This document shows, one piece after another, positions 50,507-58,987 of a stretch of DNA of 64,000 bases. The stretch covers positions 124,001 to 188,000 of the forward strand of contig NZ_FTMO01000007.1 in assembly GCF_900156025.1 (NCBI RefSeq), written 5' to 3'. A model generated the notes under the pieces. That model was not told the origin of the DNA, did no database searches, and saw nothing but the letters and a program-made list of their open reading frames with translations. The stretch comes from Allobosea sp. TND4EK4. Its GTDB lineage: Bacteria; Pseudomonadota; Alphaproteobacteria; Rhizobiales; Beijerinckiaceae. The first letter of the stretch is position 1. Every line of letters starts with the position of its first letter. Both the position numbers and the translations under genes were made by a program.

Positions 50507-51622
50507 TCAGTCGATGAAATGCTTCGAGAGCTTGAGCGCCTGGCCCTGATAGTTCGACTTCAGTCCGGAGCCGTAGAGGGCTTCCGGCCGCGCCGCCATC
50601 GCCTCGTAGACCAGCCGGCCGACGGTCTGCCCGTCTTCGATGATGAAGGGCACGTCCCGCGAGCGCACCTCCAGCACCGCGCGCGCGCCGCGCCCCCCGG
50701 CCGCCGCGTGGCCGAAGCCGGGATCGAAGAAGCCGGCATAATGCACCCGAAATTCGCCCACGAGCGCGTCGAAGGGCGTCATCTCGGCGGCATAATCCGG
50801 CGGGACGTGGACCGCTTCCTTCGAGGCGAGGATATAGAACTGTCCAGGGTCTAGGATCATGGCGCCGGAGCGGTCATCCGGGATCGGCTCCCAGAATTCG
50901 GCCGCGCGATAGGCGCCGACGCGGTCGACATCGATCAGCGCCGTGTGGTGCTTGCCGCGATAGCCGAGCAGCCCCCCGAAGCCGGAGAGATCGACGCTGA
51001 CGGCGACGCCGCCCTGGAAGGAAGGCACGGCGGCCGAGACGAGCGTCTCGCGGGCGTGGACCTCCTCCAGCGCGCGATCGTCGAGCCGTGTCTCGCCGGA
51101 GCGGAATCGGATCTGCGAGAGCCGCGAGCCACTGCGGACCAGAACAGGGAAGGTACGCGGCGAAATCTCGATGAAGAGCGGGCCGTCATAGCCGTCCTCG
51201 ACGAGATCGAACTCGCGGGCGCGATCGGTGATGACGCGGGTGAAGACATCGAGCCGGCCGGTCGAGCTCTTGGGATTGGCAGCCGCCCGCAAACCCTTCG
51301 GCAGGCTCAATCCCTCCATCAACTCGGCGATATAGACGCAGCCGGTCTCCAGAACCGCACCTTGCGTCAGGTCGATCTCATGCAGCGAGAGATCCTCGAT
51401 ACGGCTGCGCACCGTACGCTCCGGCCCCGGCAGGAAGCTGGCGCGAACGCGATAGGCGCGGGCGCCGAGCCTGAGATCGAGGCTCGCCGGCTGGATCTGG
51501 CCATCGGCCGGCGGATAGGCGAGCCGGATCGCGCCCTGCTCGATGAAGGCGCGGATGGAGCTGTCGGGCTGGATGCCGGGATTGAAGGGCAGCATGCGTG
51601 TTCCGGGAGGATAATCGGTCAT
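50507..51622 (-). CDS. 2'-deoxycytidine 5'-triphosphate deaminase (tandem Dcd fold)
   Basis: 371 residues from MTDYPPGTRML, about twice the length of E. coli Dcd. The N-terminal half has ASLDLRLG, NPKSSTGRLDVFTRVITD and FIEISPRTFPVLVRSGSRLSQIRF, the Dcd/dUTPase core. The C-terminal half repeats the fold with more divergent motifs (EFRVHYAGFFDPGFG and AVLEVRSRDVPFIIEDGQ). It deaminates dCTP to dUTP for thymidylate synthesis. The longer form is common in Hyphomicrobiales; it is likely a fused dimer or trimer unit. Single gene, divergent from apaG. Confidence 0.9.
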   Translation of the reverse strand: MTDYPPGTRMLPFNPGIQPDSSIRAFIEQGAIRLAYPPADGQIQPASLDLRLGARAYRVRASFLPGPERTVRSRIEDLSLHEIDLTQGAVLETGCVYIAELMEGLSLPKGLRAAANPKSSTGRLDVFTRVITDRAREFDLVEDGYDGPLFIEISPRTFPVLVRSGSRLSQIRFRSGETRLDDRALEEVHARETLVSAAVPSFQGGVAVSVDLSGFGGLLGYRGKHHTALIDVDRVGAYRAAEFWEPIPDDRSGAMILDPGQFYILASKEAVHVPPDYAAEMTPFDALVGEFRVHYAGFFDPGFGHAAAGGRGARAVLEVRSRDVPFIIEDGQTVGRLVYEAMAARPEALYGSGLKSNYQGQALKLSKHFID

Positions 51623-51750
51623 TGCTAGCGAAGGCCGCGTCAAAGGCCAAGGCAAGGCGGCACGATGGAGCGCCGCTATGACGCGTTGTCCACGCTCGTC
51701 TGAACTGCACGGACCATTGACGCCCCGGCTCACGCCACCATAACTGGCGC

Positions 51751-52188
51751 ATGGCGAAGGATCGACAGAGCGCGGGCCGGCAAGAGACTCAGGCCGTCTA
51801 TCGGGCCGAGACCCATGGCGTGCGCGTCACCGCCGAGCCGCGTTTCATGGAAGCGGAATCCTCGCATGAGCAGAGCCGCTATTTCTGGGCCTATGCGATC
51901 GAGATCATGAACCTTTCGGGCGACGTGCTGCAATTGCTGACCCGGCATTGGACCATCACCGATGGCCGGGGCCAGGTCCATGAGGTGAGCGGCGAGGGCG
52001 TGGTCGGCCAGCAGCCGGTCCTGCGTCCGGGCGAGAGCTTCAGCTACACCTCGGGCTGCCCGCTGGCGACGCCACACGGCTCGATGGAAGGCGCCTACAC
52101 CATGCAGGACGAGCGCGGGGCAACCTTCGACGTCGCCGTGCCGCTGTTCCCGCTCGATTCCCCTTATGTGAAGAAGGTCCTGCATTGA
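51751..52188 (+). CDS. apaG: ApaG (Co2+/Mg2+ efflux-associated) family protein
   Basis: 145 residues, slightly longer than the usual 125-130 because of an N-terminal basic extension (MAKDRQSAGRQETQA). The ApaG domain is an immunoglobulin-like beta sandwich: YRAETHGVRVTAEP, YFWAYAIEIMNLSG, TRHWTITDGRG and VVGQQPVLRPGESFSYTSGC. The role is unclear; it is linked to metal tolerance and Ap4A metabolism. The stop overlaps the argE start (TTGA). Confidence 0.94.
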   Translation: MAKDRQSAGRQETQAVYRAETHGVRVTAEPRFMEAESSHEQSRYFWAYAIEIMNLSGDVLQLLTRHWTITDGRGQVHEVSGEGVVGQQPVLRPGESFSYTSGCPLATPHGSMEGAYTMQDERGATFDVAVPLFPLDSPYVKKVLH

Positions 52189-53363
52189 CTGCCGCCTCCA
52201 AAGCCGGGCAGCGCTATACGCCGCTCGACATGCTCGCCCGTCTCGTCGCCTTCGATACGGTGAGCCACAGATCCAACCTGCCGCTGATCGATTTCGTCGA
52301 GGATTACCTCGCCGGCTGGGGCGTGACCTGCCATCGCTTCCCCAATGCGGCGGGCGACAAGGCGGCGCTGTTCGCCACGCTCGGCCCGCAGGATCGCGGC
52401 GGGGTCGTCCTCTCCGGCCATACCGATGTGGTGCCGGTCGAAGGCCAGCCCTGGAGCCGCGATCCCTTCACGCTGCATATCGAGAACGGGCGCGCTTATG
52501 GCCGCGGCGCGGTCGACATGAAGGGCTTCGTCGCGCTGGCGCTGGCCCTCGTGCCCGATTTCCTGGCGGCAGACCTCGCGACGCCGATCCATCTGTTCCT
52601 GTCCTATGACGAAGAGGTGACCTGCCTCGGCGTGATCGACGGCATCGCCGCGATGGGCAAGACCCTGCCGCGCCCGACAGCCGTCATCGTCGGCGAGCCG
52701 ACATCGCTCGACATCGCCGACGCGCACAAGGGCATCCGCACCTTCCTGACCACGATTACCGGGTTCGCCGCCCACTCTTCCAAGCCGCATCTGGGCGCCA
52801 GCGCGGTGCATGCCGGCGCCCTGCTGGCGGCCGAGCTCGACAGCATGCAGGAGGAGGCCAAGGAGCGGCCGGACGGGAGCGGGCGGTTCGACCCGCCCTA
52901 CGACACCGTCCATGTCGGCAAGTTCCATGGCGGCATCGCCCGCAACATCCTCGCCGACAAGGCCGAACTCTCCTGGGAAATCCGCACCCTGCCTGGCTCC
53001 GATCCGGAGGCAGGGCCGGCTCGCTTCACCGCCAGGGTGGAGACCGTGCTGGCGCGGATGCGCGAGACAGCGCCGTCCTCCACGATCGAAACGGCGATGA
53101 CCTCGGACGTGCCGGGGCTGGCACCGGATCCGGGCTCGCAGGCCGAGCGGCTTGCCATGCGGCTCTCGGGCCGCAACGACACCATCGCCGTCGCCTATGC
53201 GACGGAGGCCGGGCATTTCCAGCGCGCGGGCCTGCCGACCGTCGTCTGCGGGCCGGGCTCGATCGACCAGGCGCACCAGCCTGACGAATACATCACGCTG
53301 GAGCAGTTGCAGGCCGGGGAGGCCTTCATGCGCAAGCTGATGGCGGAGTGCCGGGGCTCGTAG
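52185..53363 (+). CDS. argE: Acetylornithine deacetylase
   Basis: 392 residues with a TTG start that overlaps the apaG stop, supported by AAGG eight bases upstream. It is a dizinc peptidase M20 family enzyme that removes acetyl from N-acetylornithine in arginine synthesis. Metal ligands are His79 and Asp81 in SGHTDVVPVEG, Glu in YDEEVTCLG (~142), and the later GEPTSLD and C-terminal VCGPGSIDQAHQPDEY. argF and argD are 1-3 kb downstream on the other strand, so arginine genes are clustered but not in one operon. Confidence 0.94.
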   Translation: MTAASKAGQRYTPLDMLARLVAFDTVSHRSNLPLIDFVEDYLAGWGVTCHRFPNAAGDKAALFATLGPQDRGGVVLSGHTDVVPVEGQPWSRDPFTLHIENGRAYGRGAVDMKGFVALALALVPDFLAADLATPIHLFLSYDEEVTCLGVIDGIAAMGKTLPRPTAVIVGEPTSLDIADAHKGIRTFLTTITGFAAHSSKPHLGASAVHAGALLAAELDSMQEEAKERPDGSGRFDPPYDTVHVGKFHGGIARNILADKAELSWEIRTLPGSDPEAGPARFTARVETVLARMRETAPSSTIETAMTSDVPGLAPDPGSQAERLAMRLSGRNDTIAVAYATEAGHFQRAGLPTVVCGPGSIDQAHQPDEYITLEQLQAGEAFMRKLMAECRGS

Positions 53364-53371
53364 GACGCGTC

Positions 53372-53469
53372 ATGCTCGGGCTCGACCCGAGCATCTCACG
53401 ACGAGAAAGCTTCCCGCTTTCTTCCTTCATGGGAGGCTCGGGTCGCCACTTCGCGGCGCCCGAGACTGA
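53372..53469. repeat. Composite intergenic palindrome, copy 3
   Basis: ATGCTCGGG (53372-53380), loop CTCGA, and CCCGAGCAT (53386-53394) form the first half. CTCGGG (53437-53442) with CCCGAG (53459-53464), around GGTCGCCACTTCGCGGCG-like loop, forms the second, followed by ACTGAC. It separates the convergent argE and hslO ends. Confidence 0.75.
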
Positions 53470-53478
53470 CGGCGAAGC

Positions 53479-54477
53479 TCAAGACCCGGCTGACGTCCCA
53501 GCCTCGACCTCGGACGGCTCGAACGAATAGCGCCGGGAGCAGAACTCGCAGGTGACGCCGAGCTGGCCGTCATCGGCGACCATGGCGCGGCGATCCTCCG
53601 GCGAGAAGCCGCGCAGCATCGACAGCACCCGCTCGCGCGAGCAGCGGCACGCCTCGTGAACCGCCACCGGCTCGAATACCCGCGCCCCGCGCTCGTGGAA
53701 GAGCCGATAGAGCAGGCGCTCGCTCTCCAGCATCGGGTCCAGCAGTTCGTGATCCTCGACCGTCTCGACCAGCGAGCGGGCCTCGGTCCAGGCATCGTCC
53801 TCGATGCCGTCCGGGTCCTGGCTGGTCAGGATGTCATGGCCCTCCGGCGCATCGCCCGGATGGATGTCGGCAGCGCGCAGCCGGTCCGGCGAATGCGGCA
53901 TGAACTGGACGAGGATGCCGCCGGCACGCCATTGCGGCTTTCCGCCGCTCGTCACCGTGCCGACACCCAGCCGCACCCGCGTCGGGATCTGTTCCGACTG
54001 CAGGAAATACTGGTGCGCCGCCTCTTCCAGACTCTGGCGCTGGAGTTGCACGATTCCCTGGTAGCGCGTCGTGGCCGAGCCCTGATCGATGGTCATGGCG
54101 AGATGGCCCTCACCGAGCAGATCTCCGGTCGAGACCTTGTCGAGCGCGATCGCCTCGGCCAGCTTGGCCTCGTCGATATGGGCGACCGCCCGGAAATTAT
54201 CCGGGGCGTTGAAATCGACGACCATCATCGAGATCGGCCCGTCGCTCTTGGTCTGGAGCTGGAAACGGCCCTCGAATTTCAGCGCCGTGCCGAGCAGCAC
54301 GGTGAGAGCCGCCGCCTCGCCCAGCACGCGCGAGACCGGCGCGGGATAGCCGTGCCGGTCGAGGATGGTGTCGATCGAGGCGCCCAGCCGCACAACGCGC
54401 CCGCGCACGTCGAGATCGGGCACGGCAAAGGGAACGACCCGGTCGTCGGGTGAGGCACCCCGAGCTTGGTCGGCCAT
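53479..54477 (-). CDS. hslO: Redox-activated chaperone Hsp33
   Basis: 332 residues starting at [12 protein letters not shown]. Hsp33 becomes active when its zinc centre is oxidised and protects unfolding proteins. The four zinc Cys are intact: C-x-C in EACRCSRERV (~266) and C-x2-C in VTCEFCSRRY (~300). The N-terminal substrate-binding domain is normal. The start touches the argF stop (TGATG), so it is the downstream gene of an argF-hslO pair in this operon. The C-terminal tail after the last Cys is short and acidic. Confidence 0.96.
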   Translation of the reverse strand: MADQARGASPDDRVVPFAVPDLDVRGRVVRLGASIDTILDRHGYPAPVSRVLGEAAALTVLLGTALKFEGRFQLQTKSDGPISMMVVDFNAPDNFRAVAHIDEAKLAEAIALDKVSTGDLLGEGHLAMTIDQGSATTRYQGIVQLQRQSLEEAAHQYFLQSEQIPTRVRLGVGTVTSGGKPQWRAGGILVQFMPHSPDRLRAADIHPGDAPEGHDILTSQDPDGIEDDAWTEARSLVETVEDHELLDPMLESERLLYRLFHERGARVFEPVAVHEACRCSRERVLSMLRGFSPEDRRAMVADDGQLGVTCEFCSRRYSFEPSEVEAGTSAGS

Positions 54478-55400
54478 CAGGCCGGGACCCCGCCGAAGCA
54501 CCAGGCGAGAATGCCCTTCTGCGCGTGCAGGCGGTTCTCGGCCTCGTCGAACACGGCCGAGTGCGGGCCGTCCATCACCTCGTCCGTGACCTCCTCGCCG
54601 CGCGTCGCCGGCAGGCAGTGCATGAAGATCGCTTCCTTCTCGGCGCGGTCCATCAGCCGGTCGTCGACCTGATAGGGCCGCAGCAGGTTGTGGCGCGTGC
54701 CTTCGTCGTCGTCGCCCATCGAGACCCAGCAATCGGTGATGACGCAATCGGCTCCCTCGACCGCCTCCTCGGGCCGCGTGGTCAGCGAGAGCTTCGCGCC
54801 CTGCTTCTTCGCCCATTGGATCAGGGCTGGCGGAGGCGCCAGCTCTTCGGGGGTCGCGATGGCAAGCTCGAAATCGAGCCGGCCGGCAGCGTGGACCCAG
54901 GAGGTCAGCACATTGTTCGTGTCGCCGGTCCAGGCGATGCGCTTGCCGGCGATCGAGCCCTTGCGTTCCTCGAAGGTCATGACGTCGGCCATGACCTGGC
55001 AGGGATGCTGGCGCTTCGTCAGGCCGTTGATGACCGGAACGGAGGCGTATTTCGCCATCTCGACGACGGCATCGTGGTCGAGCATGCGGATCATGATCGC
55101 GTCGACATAGCGCGACAGCACGCGCGCGGTATCGGCGATGGTCTCGCGCTCGCCGAGTTCGATCTCGCGGCCGGTGACCATCATCGGCGAGCCGCCGAGC
55201 TCGCGGATGCCGACGTCGAAGGAGACGCGGGTACGCAGGGACGGCTGCTCGAACACCATGGCGACGACCTTGCCCTCGAGCAGGCGGTCCCCGGCGGCTT
55301 CGGGCGTGCGGCGTCGCGCCTTCATCTCCTCGCCCGCGCGCAGGATGGCGCGCAGTTCGGCTCCGGAGAAATCGGAAAGGTCGAGGAAATGGCGCGTCAC
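54477..55400 (-). CDS. argF: Ornithine carbamoyltransferase
   Basis: 307 residues with GTG start. It makes citrulline from ornithine and carbamoyl phosphate. The carbamoyl-phosphate loop is [13 protein letters not shown] (~52), the HPCQVMADV motif (~130) and [11 protein letters not shown] (~265) are the substrate sites. It lies 34 bp downstream of argD and touches hslO, forming an argD-argF-hslO operon. Confidence 0.98.
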   Translation of the reverse strand: MTRHFLDLSDFSGAELRAILRAGEEMKARRRTPEAAGDRLLEGKVVAMVFEQPSLRTRVSFDVGIRELGGSPMMVTGREIELGERETIADTARVLSRYVDAIMIRMLDHDAVVEMAKYASVPVINGLTKRQHPCQVMADVMTFEERKGSIAGKRIAWTGDTNNVLTSWVHAAGRLDFELAIATPEELAPPPALIQWAKKQGAKLSLTTRPEEAVEGADCVITDCWVSMGDDDEGTRHNLLRPYQVDDRLMDRAEKEAIFMHCLPATRGEEVTDEVMDGPHSAVFDEAENRLHAQKGILAWCFGGVPA

Positions 55401-55434
55401 GGGCGCTTCCTTCGCTTCGCTGGGAGGAATGAGA

Positions 55435-56655
55435 TTACTCGGCCGCCGGCCGCTTCAGGCCGGCCTCGACGGCGCTCGCGGCGGCGTCGAGCCGCTTGAC
55501 CGCCTCGGCCACATCGGCGTCCGAAATGATCAGCGGCGGCAGCAGGCGCACGACATTGTCGCCCGCGCCGACGACAAGGATGCCGTGGGCACGCGCCTCA
55601 TTGACGAATTCGGTGTTGAGCGTGCGCAGCTTGAGGCCAAGCATCAGGCCTTCGCCGCGGATCTCCTCGATCACCTGCGGATGCTTGTCCTTCAGCTCGG
55701 CCAGCGACTGCTTGAGCCTGAGCGCGACCTGTCGGACATGGTCGATGAAGGCCGGCTCCAGCACGACGTCGAGCACGGCGTTGCCGACCGCCATGGCCAG
55801 CGGATTGCCGCCGAAAGTGGTGCCATGGGTGCCGAGCGTCATGCCGGAGGCCGCTTCCTCGGTCGCCAGGCAGGCGCCCATCGGGAAACCGCCGCCGATG
55901 CCCTTGGCGATCGACATGATGTCGGGCGTCACGCCGTAATGCTCATGGGCGAAGAACTTGCCGGTCCGGCCGACACCGGTCTGGATCTCATCGAAGATCA
56001 GCAGGAGGCCGTGCTCGTCGCACAGCTCACGCAGGAGCTTGAGGAAACGGCCCGGAACGGTGCGCAGGCCGCCCTCACCCTGGATCGGCTCGATCATCAG
56101 CGCCGCGGTCTCGGGCGTGATGGCCGCGCGCAGCGCCTTCTCGTCGTCGAAGGGCACCTGATCGAAGCCGTCGACCTTGGGGCCGAAGCCGTCAATGTAT
56201 TTCTGCTGGCCCCCGGCGGCGATGGTCGCGAGCGTGCGGCCGTGGAAGGCGCCTTCGAAGGTGATGATGTGGTAGCGCTCGGGATGACCCTTCGCGGCAT
56301 GGTATTTCCGCGCCATCTTGATGGCGCACTCATTGGCCTCGGCCCCCGAATTGGTGAAGAACACCCGTTCGGCGAAAGTAGCCTCGCAGAGACGGCGCGC
56401 CAGGCGCTCGCCATCCGGCGCGCCATAGAGGTTCGAGGTGTGCCAGATCTTGCCGGCCTGCTCGGTCAGCGTCTTGACCAGATGCGGATGGGCATGGCCA
56501 AGCGCGTTGACGGCGATGCCGGCGCCGAAATCGAGATAGCGGGTACCATCGGCAGTGATGGCCCAAGGGCCTTCGCCGCGCTCGAACGCGACGGGGGCGC
56601 GGGCATAGGTCGGCAGGAGAACGGATGGGGAAGCAGAAACGGAAGCGGAGGCCAT
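55435..56655 (-). CDS. argD: Acetylornithine aminotransferase
   Basis: 406 residues, class III PLP aminotransferase. [17 protein letters not shown] (~105) and [21 protein letters not shown] (~215) hold the cofactor residues; the Lys is near [14 protein letters not shown] (~243). It converts N-acetylglutamate semialdehyde to N-acetylornithine, and often also acts on succinyl-diaminopimelate. It is first in the operon argD-argF-hslO. A 7-bp stem hairpin followed by a T-run on the minus strand lies about 100 bp upstream (56758-56776). Confidence 0.97.
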   Translation of the reverse strand: MASASVSASPSVLLPTYARAPVAFERGEGPWAITADGTRYLDFGAGIAVNALGHAHPHLVKTLTEQAGKIWHTSNLYGAPDGERLARRLCEATFAERVFFTNSGAEANECAIKMARKYHAAKGHPERYHIITFEGAFHGRTLATIAAGGQQKYIDGFGPKVDGFDQVPFDDEKALRAAITPETAALMIEPIQGEGGLRTVPGRFLKLLRELCDEHGLLLIFDEIQTGVGRTGKFFAHEHYGVTPDIMSIAKGIGGGFPMGACLATEEAASGMTLGTHGTTFGGNPLAMAVGNAVLDVVLEPAFIDHVRQVALRLKQSLAELKDKHPQVIEEIRGEGLMLGLKLRTLNTEFVNEARAHGILVVGAGDNVVRLLPPLIISDADVAEAVKRLDAAASAVEAGLKRPAAE

Positions 56656-56883
56656 GACGTCAGATCCTCGCGAGGGGACGGGTGAGACCGGATGGGCGCT
56701 GGGGTCGAAAACGCGATCCGGGTGTGATGCTGCAGCCTGCAGCCAAAAAACGACCCGGCGACGACGTTATCGTCGCAGCCCTTTGCCGACCTCTCGTCGC
56801 GCCGTCATCCGCATCGTCAAGCCCTGACTCGGGAGCGATCCCGTTCCACAAAACATAAGCGCCGCCCCAACGGGCGGCGACCT

Positions 56884-56892
56884 TGTGGATAA
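56884..56892 (-). promoter_or_regulatory. Perfect DnaA box upstream of gcrA
   Basis: The top strand reads TGTGGATAA, the exact complement of the consensus DnaA 9-mer TTATCCACA. It lies about 320 bp before gcrA. DnaA activates gcrA transcription in Caulobacter, so this is a plausible activator site; binding is inferred. Confidence 0.6.
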
Positions 56893-57014
56893 ATATGCTG
56901 AATGCCGTCCGCCCTGTCAATGACGCCGCCGGCACACCCGGCTCCGGCGAGGTGTTGCCGAAAAGATTCTCTTGCCCGCGCAATCGGCACTCGGCTGGGG
57001 AAAAGATGTTTTCT

Positions 57015-57040
57015 GATTCGGCGACTCTTGTCCGGGAGTC
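57015..57040. promoter_or_regulatory. Triple CcrM (GANTC) cluster upstream of gcrA
   Basis: GATTC at 57015, GACTC at 57023 and GAGTC at 57036 lie within 26 bp; a fourth (56965) and a fifth (57153) flank them. In GC-rich DNA GANTC should occur about once per 300 bp, so three in 26 bp is unlikely by chance. GcrA binds methylated GANTC promoters, so autoregulation is possible. Confidence 0.6.
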
Positions 57041-57212
57041 ACTGCCCCTTGTATGGTCGCCCTCGTCAGATACGACATTTCGTGCGGCGTCCCCAGTCCA
57101 GCCTGTTGCGACAGCAACGGTTTTTGCCCTCATGGCAGAAGCCGCGACTTTGGATTCCAAGCGAAGCACCCTCACGGGCGACTTCCTCCGAAGCCGCCCC
57201 GACAGACAGGTG

Positions 57213-57761
57213 ATGCGGATGAACGAAGCCGGAGCATGGACGGACGAGCGGGTCGAACTGCTCAAGAAGCTCTGGAGCGACGGTCTGAGCGCGAGCCAGA
57301 TCGCGGCCGAGCTCGGAAGCGTCACGCGTAACGCTGTGATCGGCAAGGTGCACCGGCTCGGCCTCTCGGGCCGTGCGAAGAGCGCCGCGGCGCCGGCGGC
57401 CCCGCGCAACGCAGCGCCGCGCAAGCAGCCTCCTCGCGCGCCGAGCCATCCGATGGCGGCGCCAGCCCAGACCCGCGGCGCCAACGCGCTGGCACCCGAT
57501 TTCGAGGCCGAGCCCGAAACGGACGTGCGCGCCGTGCCCCAGGTCTCCGAGGATGTGGTGATCCCGTTCTCCGAGCGCGTCACCATCATGGACCTGCGCG
57601 AATACATGTGCCGCTGGCCGATGGGCGACCCCACCACCGCGGAGTTCCGCTTCTGCGGAGCGCGCTCGCAGACCGGCCTGCCCTATTGCACCCACCACGC
57701 CCGCATCGCCTACCAGCCGGCTGCCGACCGCCGCCGCGACCGGAGCAAGGCGCGGGCCTGA
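57213..57761 (+). CDS. gcrA: Cell cycle regulator GcrA
   Basis: 182 residues from MRMNEAGAWTDERVELL; a second ATG two codons on is possible. The N-terminal helix-turn-helix (WTDERVELLKKLWSDGLSASQIAAELG) binds DNA near methylated GANTC sites with sigma-70. A long Ala/Pro linker (~60-115) joins it to a C-terminal domain with clustered Cys and His (EYMCRWPMGDP, FCGARS, YCTHHARIAY), which contacts RNA polymerase. It activates genes of DNA replication, division and polarity. Its own upstream region has GANTC sites and a DnaA box. Confidence 0.96.
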   Translation: MRMNEAGAWTDERVELLKKLWSDGLSASQIAAELGSVTRNAVIGKVHRLGLSGRAKSAAAPAAPRNAAPRKQPPRAPSHPMAAPAQTRGANALAPDFEAEPETDVRAVPQVSEDVVIPFSERVTIMDLREYMCRWPMGDPTTAEFRFCGARSQTGLPYCTHHARIAYQPAADRRRDRSKARA

Positions 57762-57789
57762 GCGGCCCTCTTCGTCCGTCAGGATATGG

Positions 57790-57816
57790 AAAACCGGCCC
57801 GCGCGGCCGGTTTTTT
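57790..57816 (+). terminator. gcrA terminator
   Basis: AAACCGGCC at 57791-57799 pairs with GGCCGGTTT at 57805-57813 around a CGCGC loop, with a T-run at 57811-57816. It lies 30 bp after the gcrA stop and may also end the minus-strand aapM operon. Confidence 0.85.
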
Positions 57817-57833
57817 GTTGTCGTGTCCGAAGG

Positions 57834-57925
57834 CGTCGTGCTCGGGCCCGATCCGAGCCTCTGGCTAAGAGCGGCGGCCCAAAGCGATTGGCGGACCTGC
57901 GCTTCGCTCGCCCCGCGAATGACGG
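57834..57925. repeat. Composite intergenic palindrome, copy 4
   Basis: GCTCGG at 57840-57845 pairs with CCGAGC at 57853-57858; the second half ends in CGAATGAC-like sequence near 57917 after a GCGCTTCGC loop. It lies between the gcrA terminator and the aapM stop. Confidence 0.6.
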
Positions 57926-57937
57926 CCGAGCCGCCTC

Positions 57938-58987
57938 TTACAGACGCCGCCGTTTCTCCAGCGAGCGGCTCCAGCGCGAGAGCCCAAAGCAGATCAGCCA
58001 GTAGATCGCACCCGAGAAGGCATAGGCCTCCATGTTCATGCCGACCCAATTGGGGTCGGCGAGCGAGGCCTGGGCGATGCCGAGCAGATCGAGGATCGAG
58101 ACGACGAGCACAAGCGTCGTGTTCTTGATCAGGGCGATGAACTCGTTCGTCATCGCCGGCAGCGAGATGCGCAGCGCCTGCGGCAGGACGATGAGGCCGG
58201 TCGCCTTCCAATAGGTCAGGCCGAGCGCGGTCGCCGCCTCGCGCTGGCCCTTGGGCAGGGCCTGCAGGCCACCTCGCACGGCTTCCGCCATATAGGCCGC
58301 GATGACGAGGCCAAGCCCGATCACTGCCCGGGCCAGCCGGTCGATGTCGATGCCGCCCGGCATGATCAGCGGCAGCAGCAGCGAGGCGAGGAAGATCACC
58401 GCGATGATCGGGACGCCGCGCCAGAACTCGATGAAGATGACGCTGACCAGCCGGACGATCCGCAATTCCGACTGCCGGCCGAGCGCGAACAGGATGCCGA
58501 GCGGAATCGCGATCAGGCTGGCATAGATCGAAATGAACAGGGTGAGCATCAGCCCGCCCCAGTCGCGCGTCTCCACCGGGCGCAGGCCAAAACCGCCGCC
58601 GATCAGCCAGATGCCGAGCAGCGGCAGGATGATCAGCATGGCGAGGCCCAGGCTGAGCTTGAGGCGCTGCGGTGCCAGGACGACGGAGGCAATGCCGAGC
58701 ACGAAGGCGATGCCGGCGAGATCGGGCCGCCAGCGCTGGTCGGCCGGGTAGAACCCGTACATGAACTGGCCGAAGCGGGCCCGGATGAAGACCCAGCAGG
58801 CGCCGCCGGCCGTGCAGTCCGCCCGCGTCGTGCCGCGAAAGGTCGCGTCGATCAAGGCCCAGCGGATCAGCGGCACGGCGACCCAGGCGATGGCCAGTGC
58901 CAGCACCACCGTGACGAAGGCGGTGAAGGGCGTGCCCAACAGGCGCTCGCGCCAAAGGGAGACCGAGGAGGTGGCGGGAGCGCTCAT
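57938..58987 (-). CDS. aapM: General L-amino acid ABC transporter permease (AapM-like)
   Basis: 349 residues with about eight membrane segments, starting at MSAPATSSVSLW, whose ATG overlaps the aapQ stop (ATGA). An insertion with Cys-rich GTTRADCTAGGACWVF lies in a periplasmic loop near the N-terminus, a typical AapM feature. The EAA loop is in YMAEAVRGGLQALPKGQREAATALGL near ~240-265. With AapQ it forms the channel for a broad amino-acid importer. It is the last gene before convergent gcrA, so the usual aapP ATPase is missing here. Confidence 0.93.
   Translation of the reverse strand: MSAPATSSVSLWRERLLGTPFTAFVTVVLALAIAWVAVPLIRWALIDATFRGTTRADCTAGGACWVFIRARFGQFMYGFYPADQRWRPDLAGIAFVLGIASVVLAPQRLKLSLGLAMLIILPLLGIWLIGGGFGLRPVETRDWGGLMLTLFISIYASLIAIPLGILFALGRQSELRIVRLVSVIFIEFWRGVPIIAVIFLASLLLPLIMPGGIDIDRLARAVIGLGLVIAAYMAEAVRGGLQALPKGQREAATALGLTYWKATGLIVLPQALRISLPAMTNEFIALIKNTTLVLVVSILDLLGIAQASLADPNWVGMNMEAYAFSGAIYWLICFGLSRWSRSLEKRRRL

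Larger units (their letters stand above)
56656..57212. promoter_or_regulatory. 557-bp argD-gcrA divergent control region
   Basis: No supported gene lies here. It holds a minus-strand hairpin GCGACGA-CGTTA-TCGTCGC (56758-56776) with a T-run beyond it, and the CTGCAG palindrome at 56729-56743. A perfect DnaA box (TGTGGATAA, complement of TTATCCACA) is at 56884-56892. GANTC (CcrM) sites are at 56826, 56965, 57015, 57023, 57036 and 57153; three fall within 26 bp. These are the sites expected of a cell-cycle-controlled gcrA promoter, but the transcription start is not known. Confidence 0.65.
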
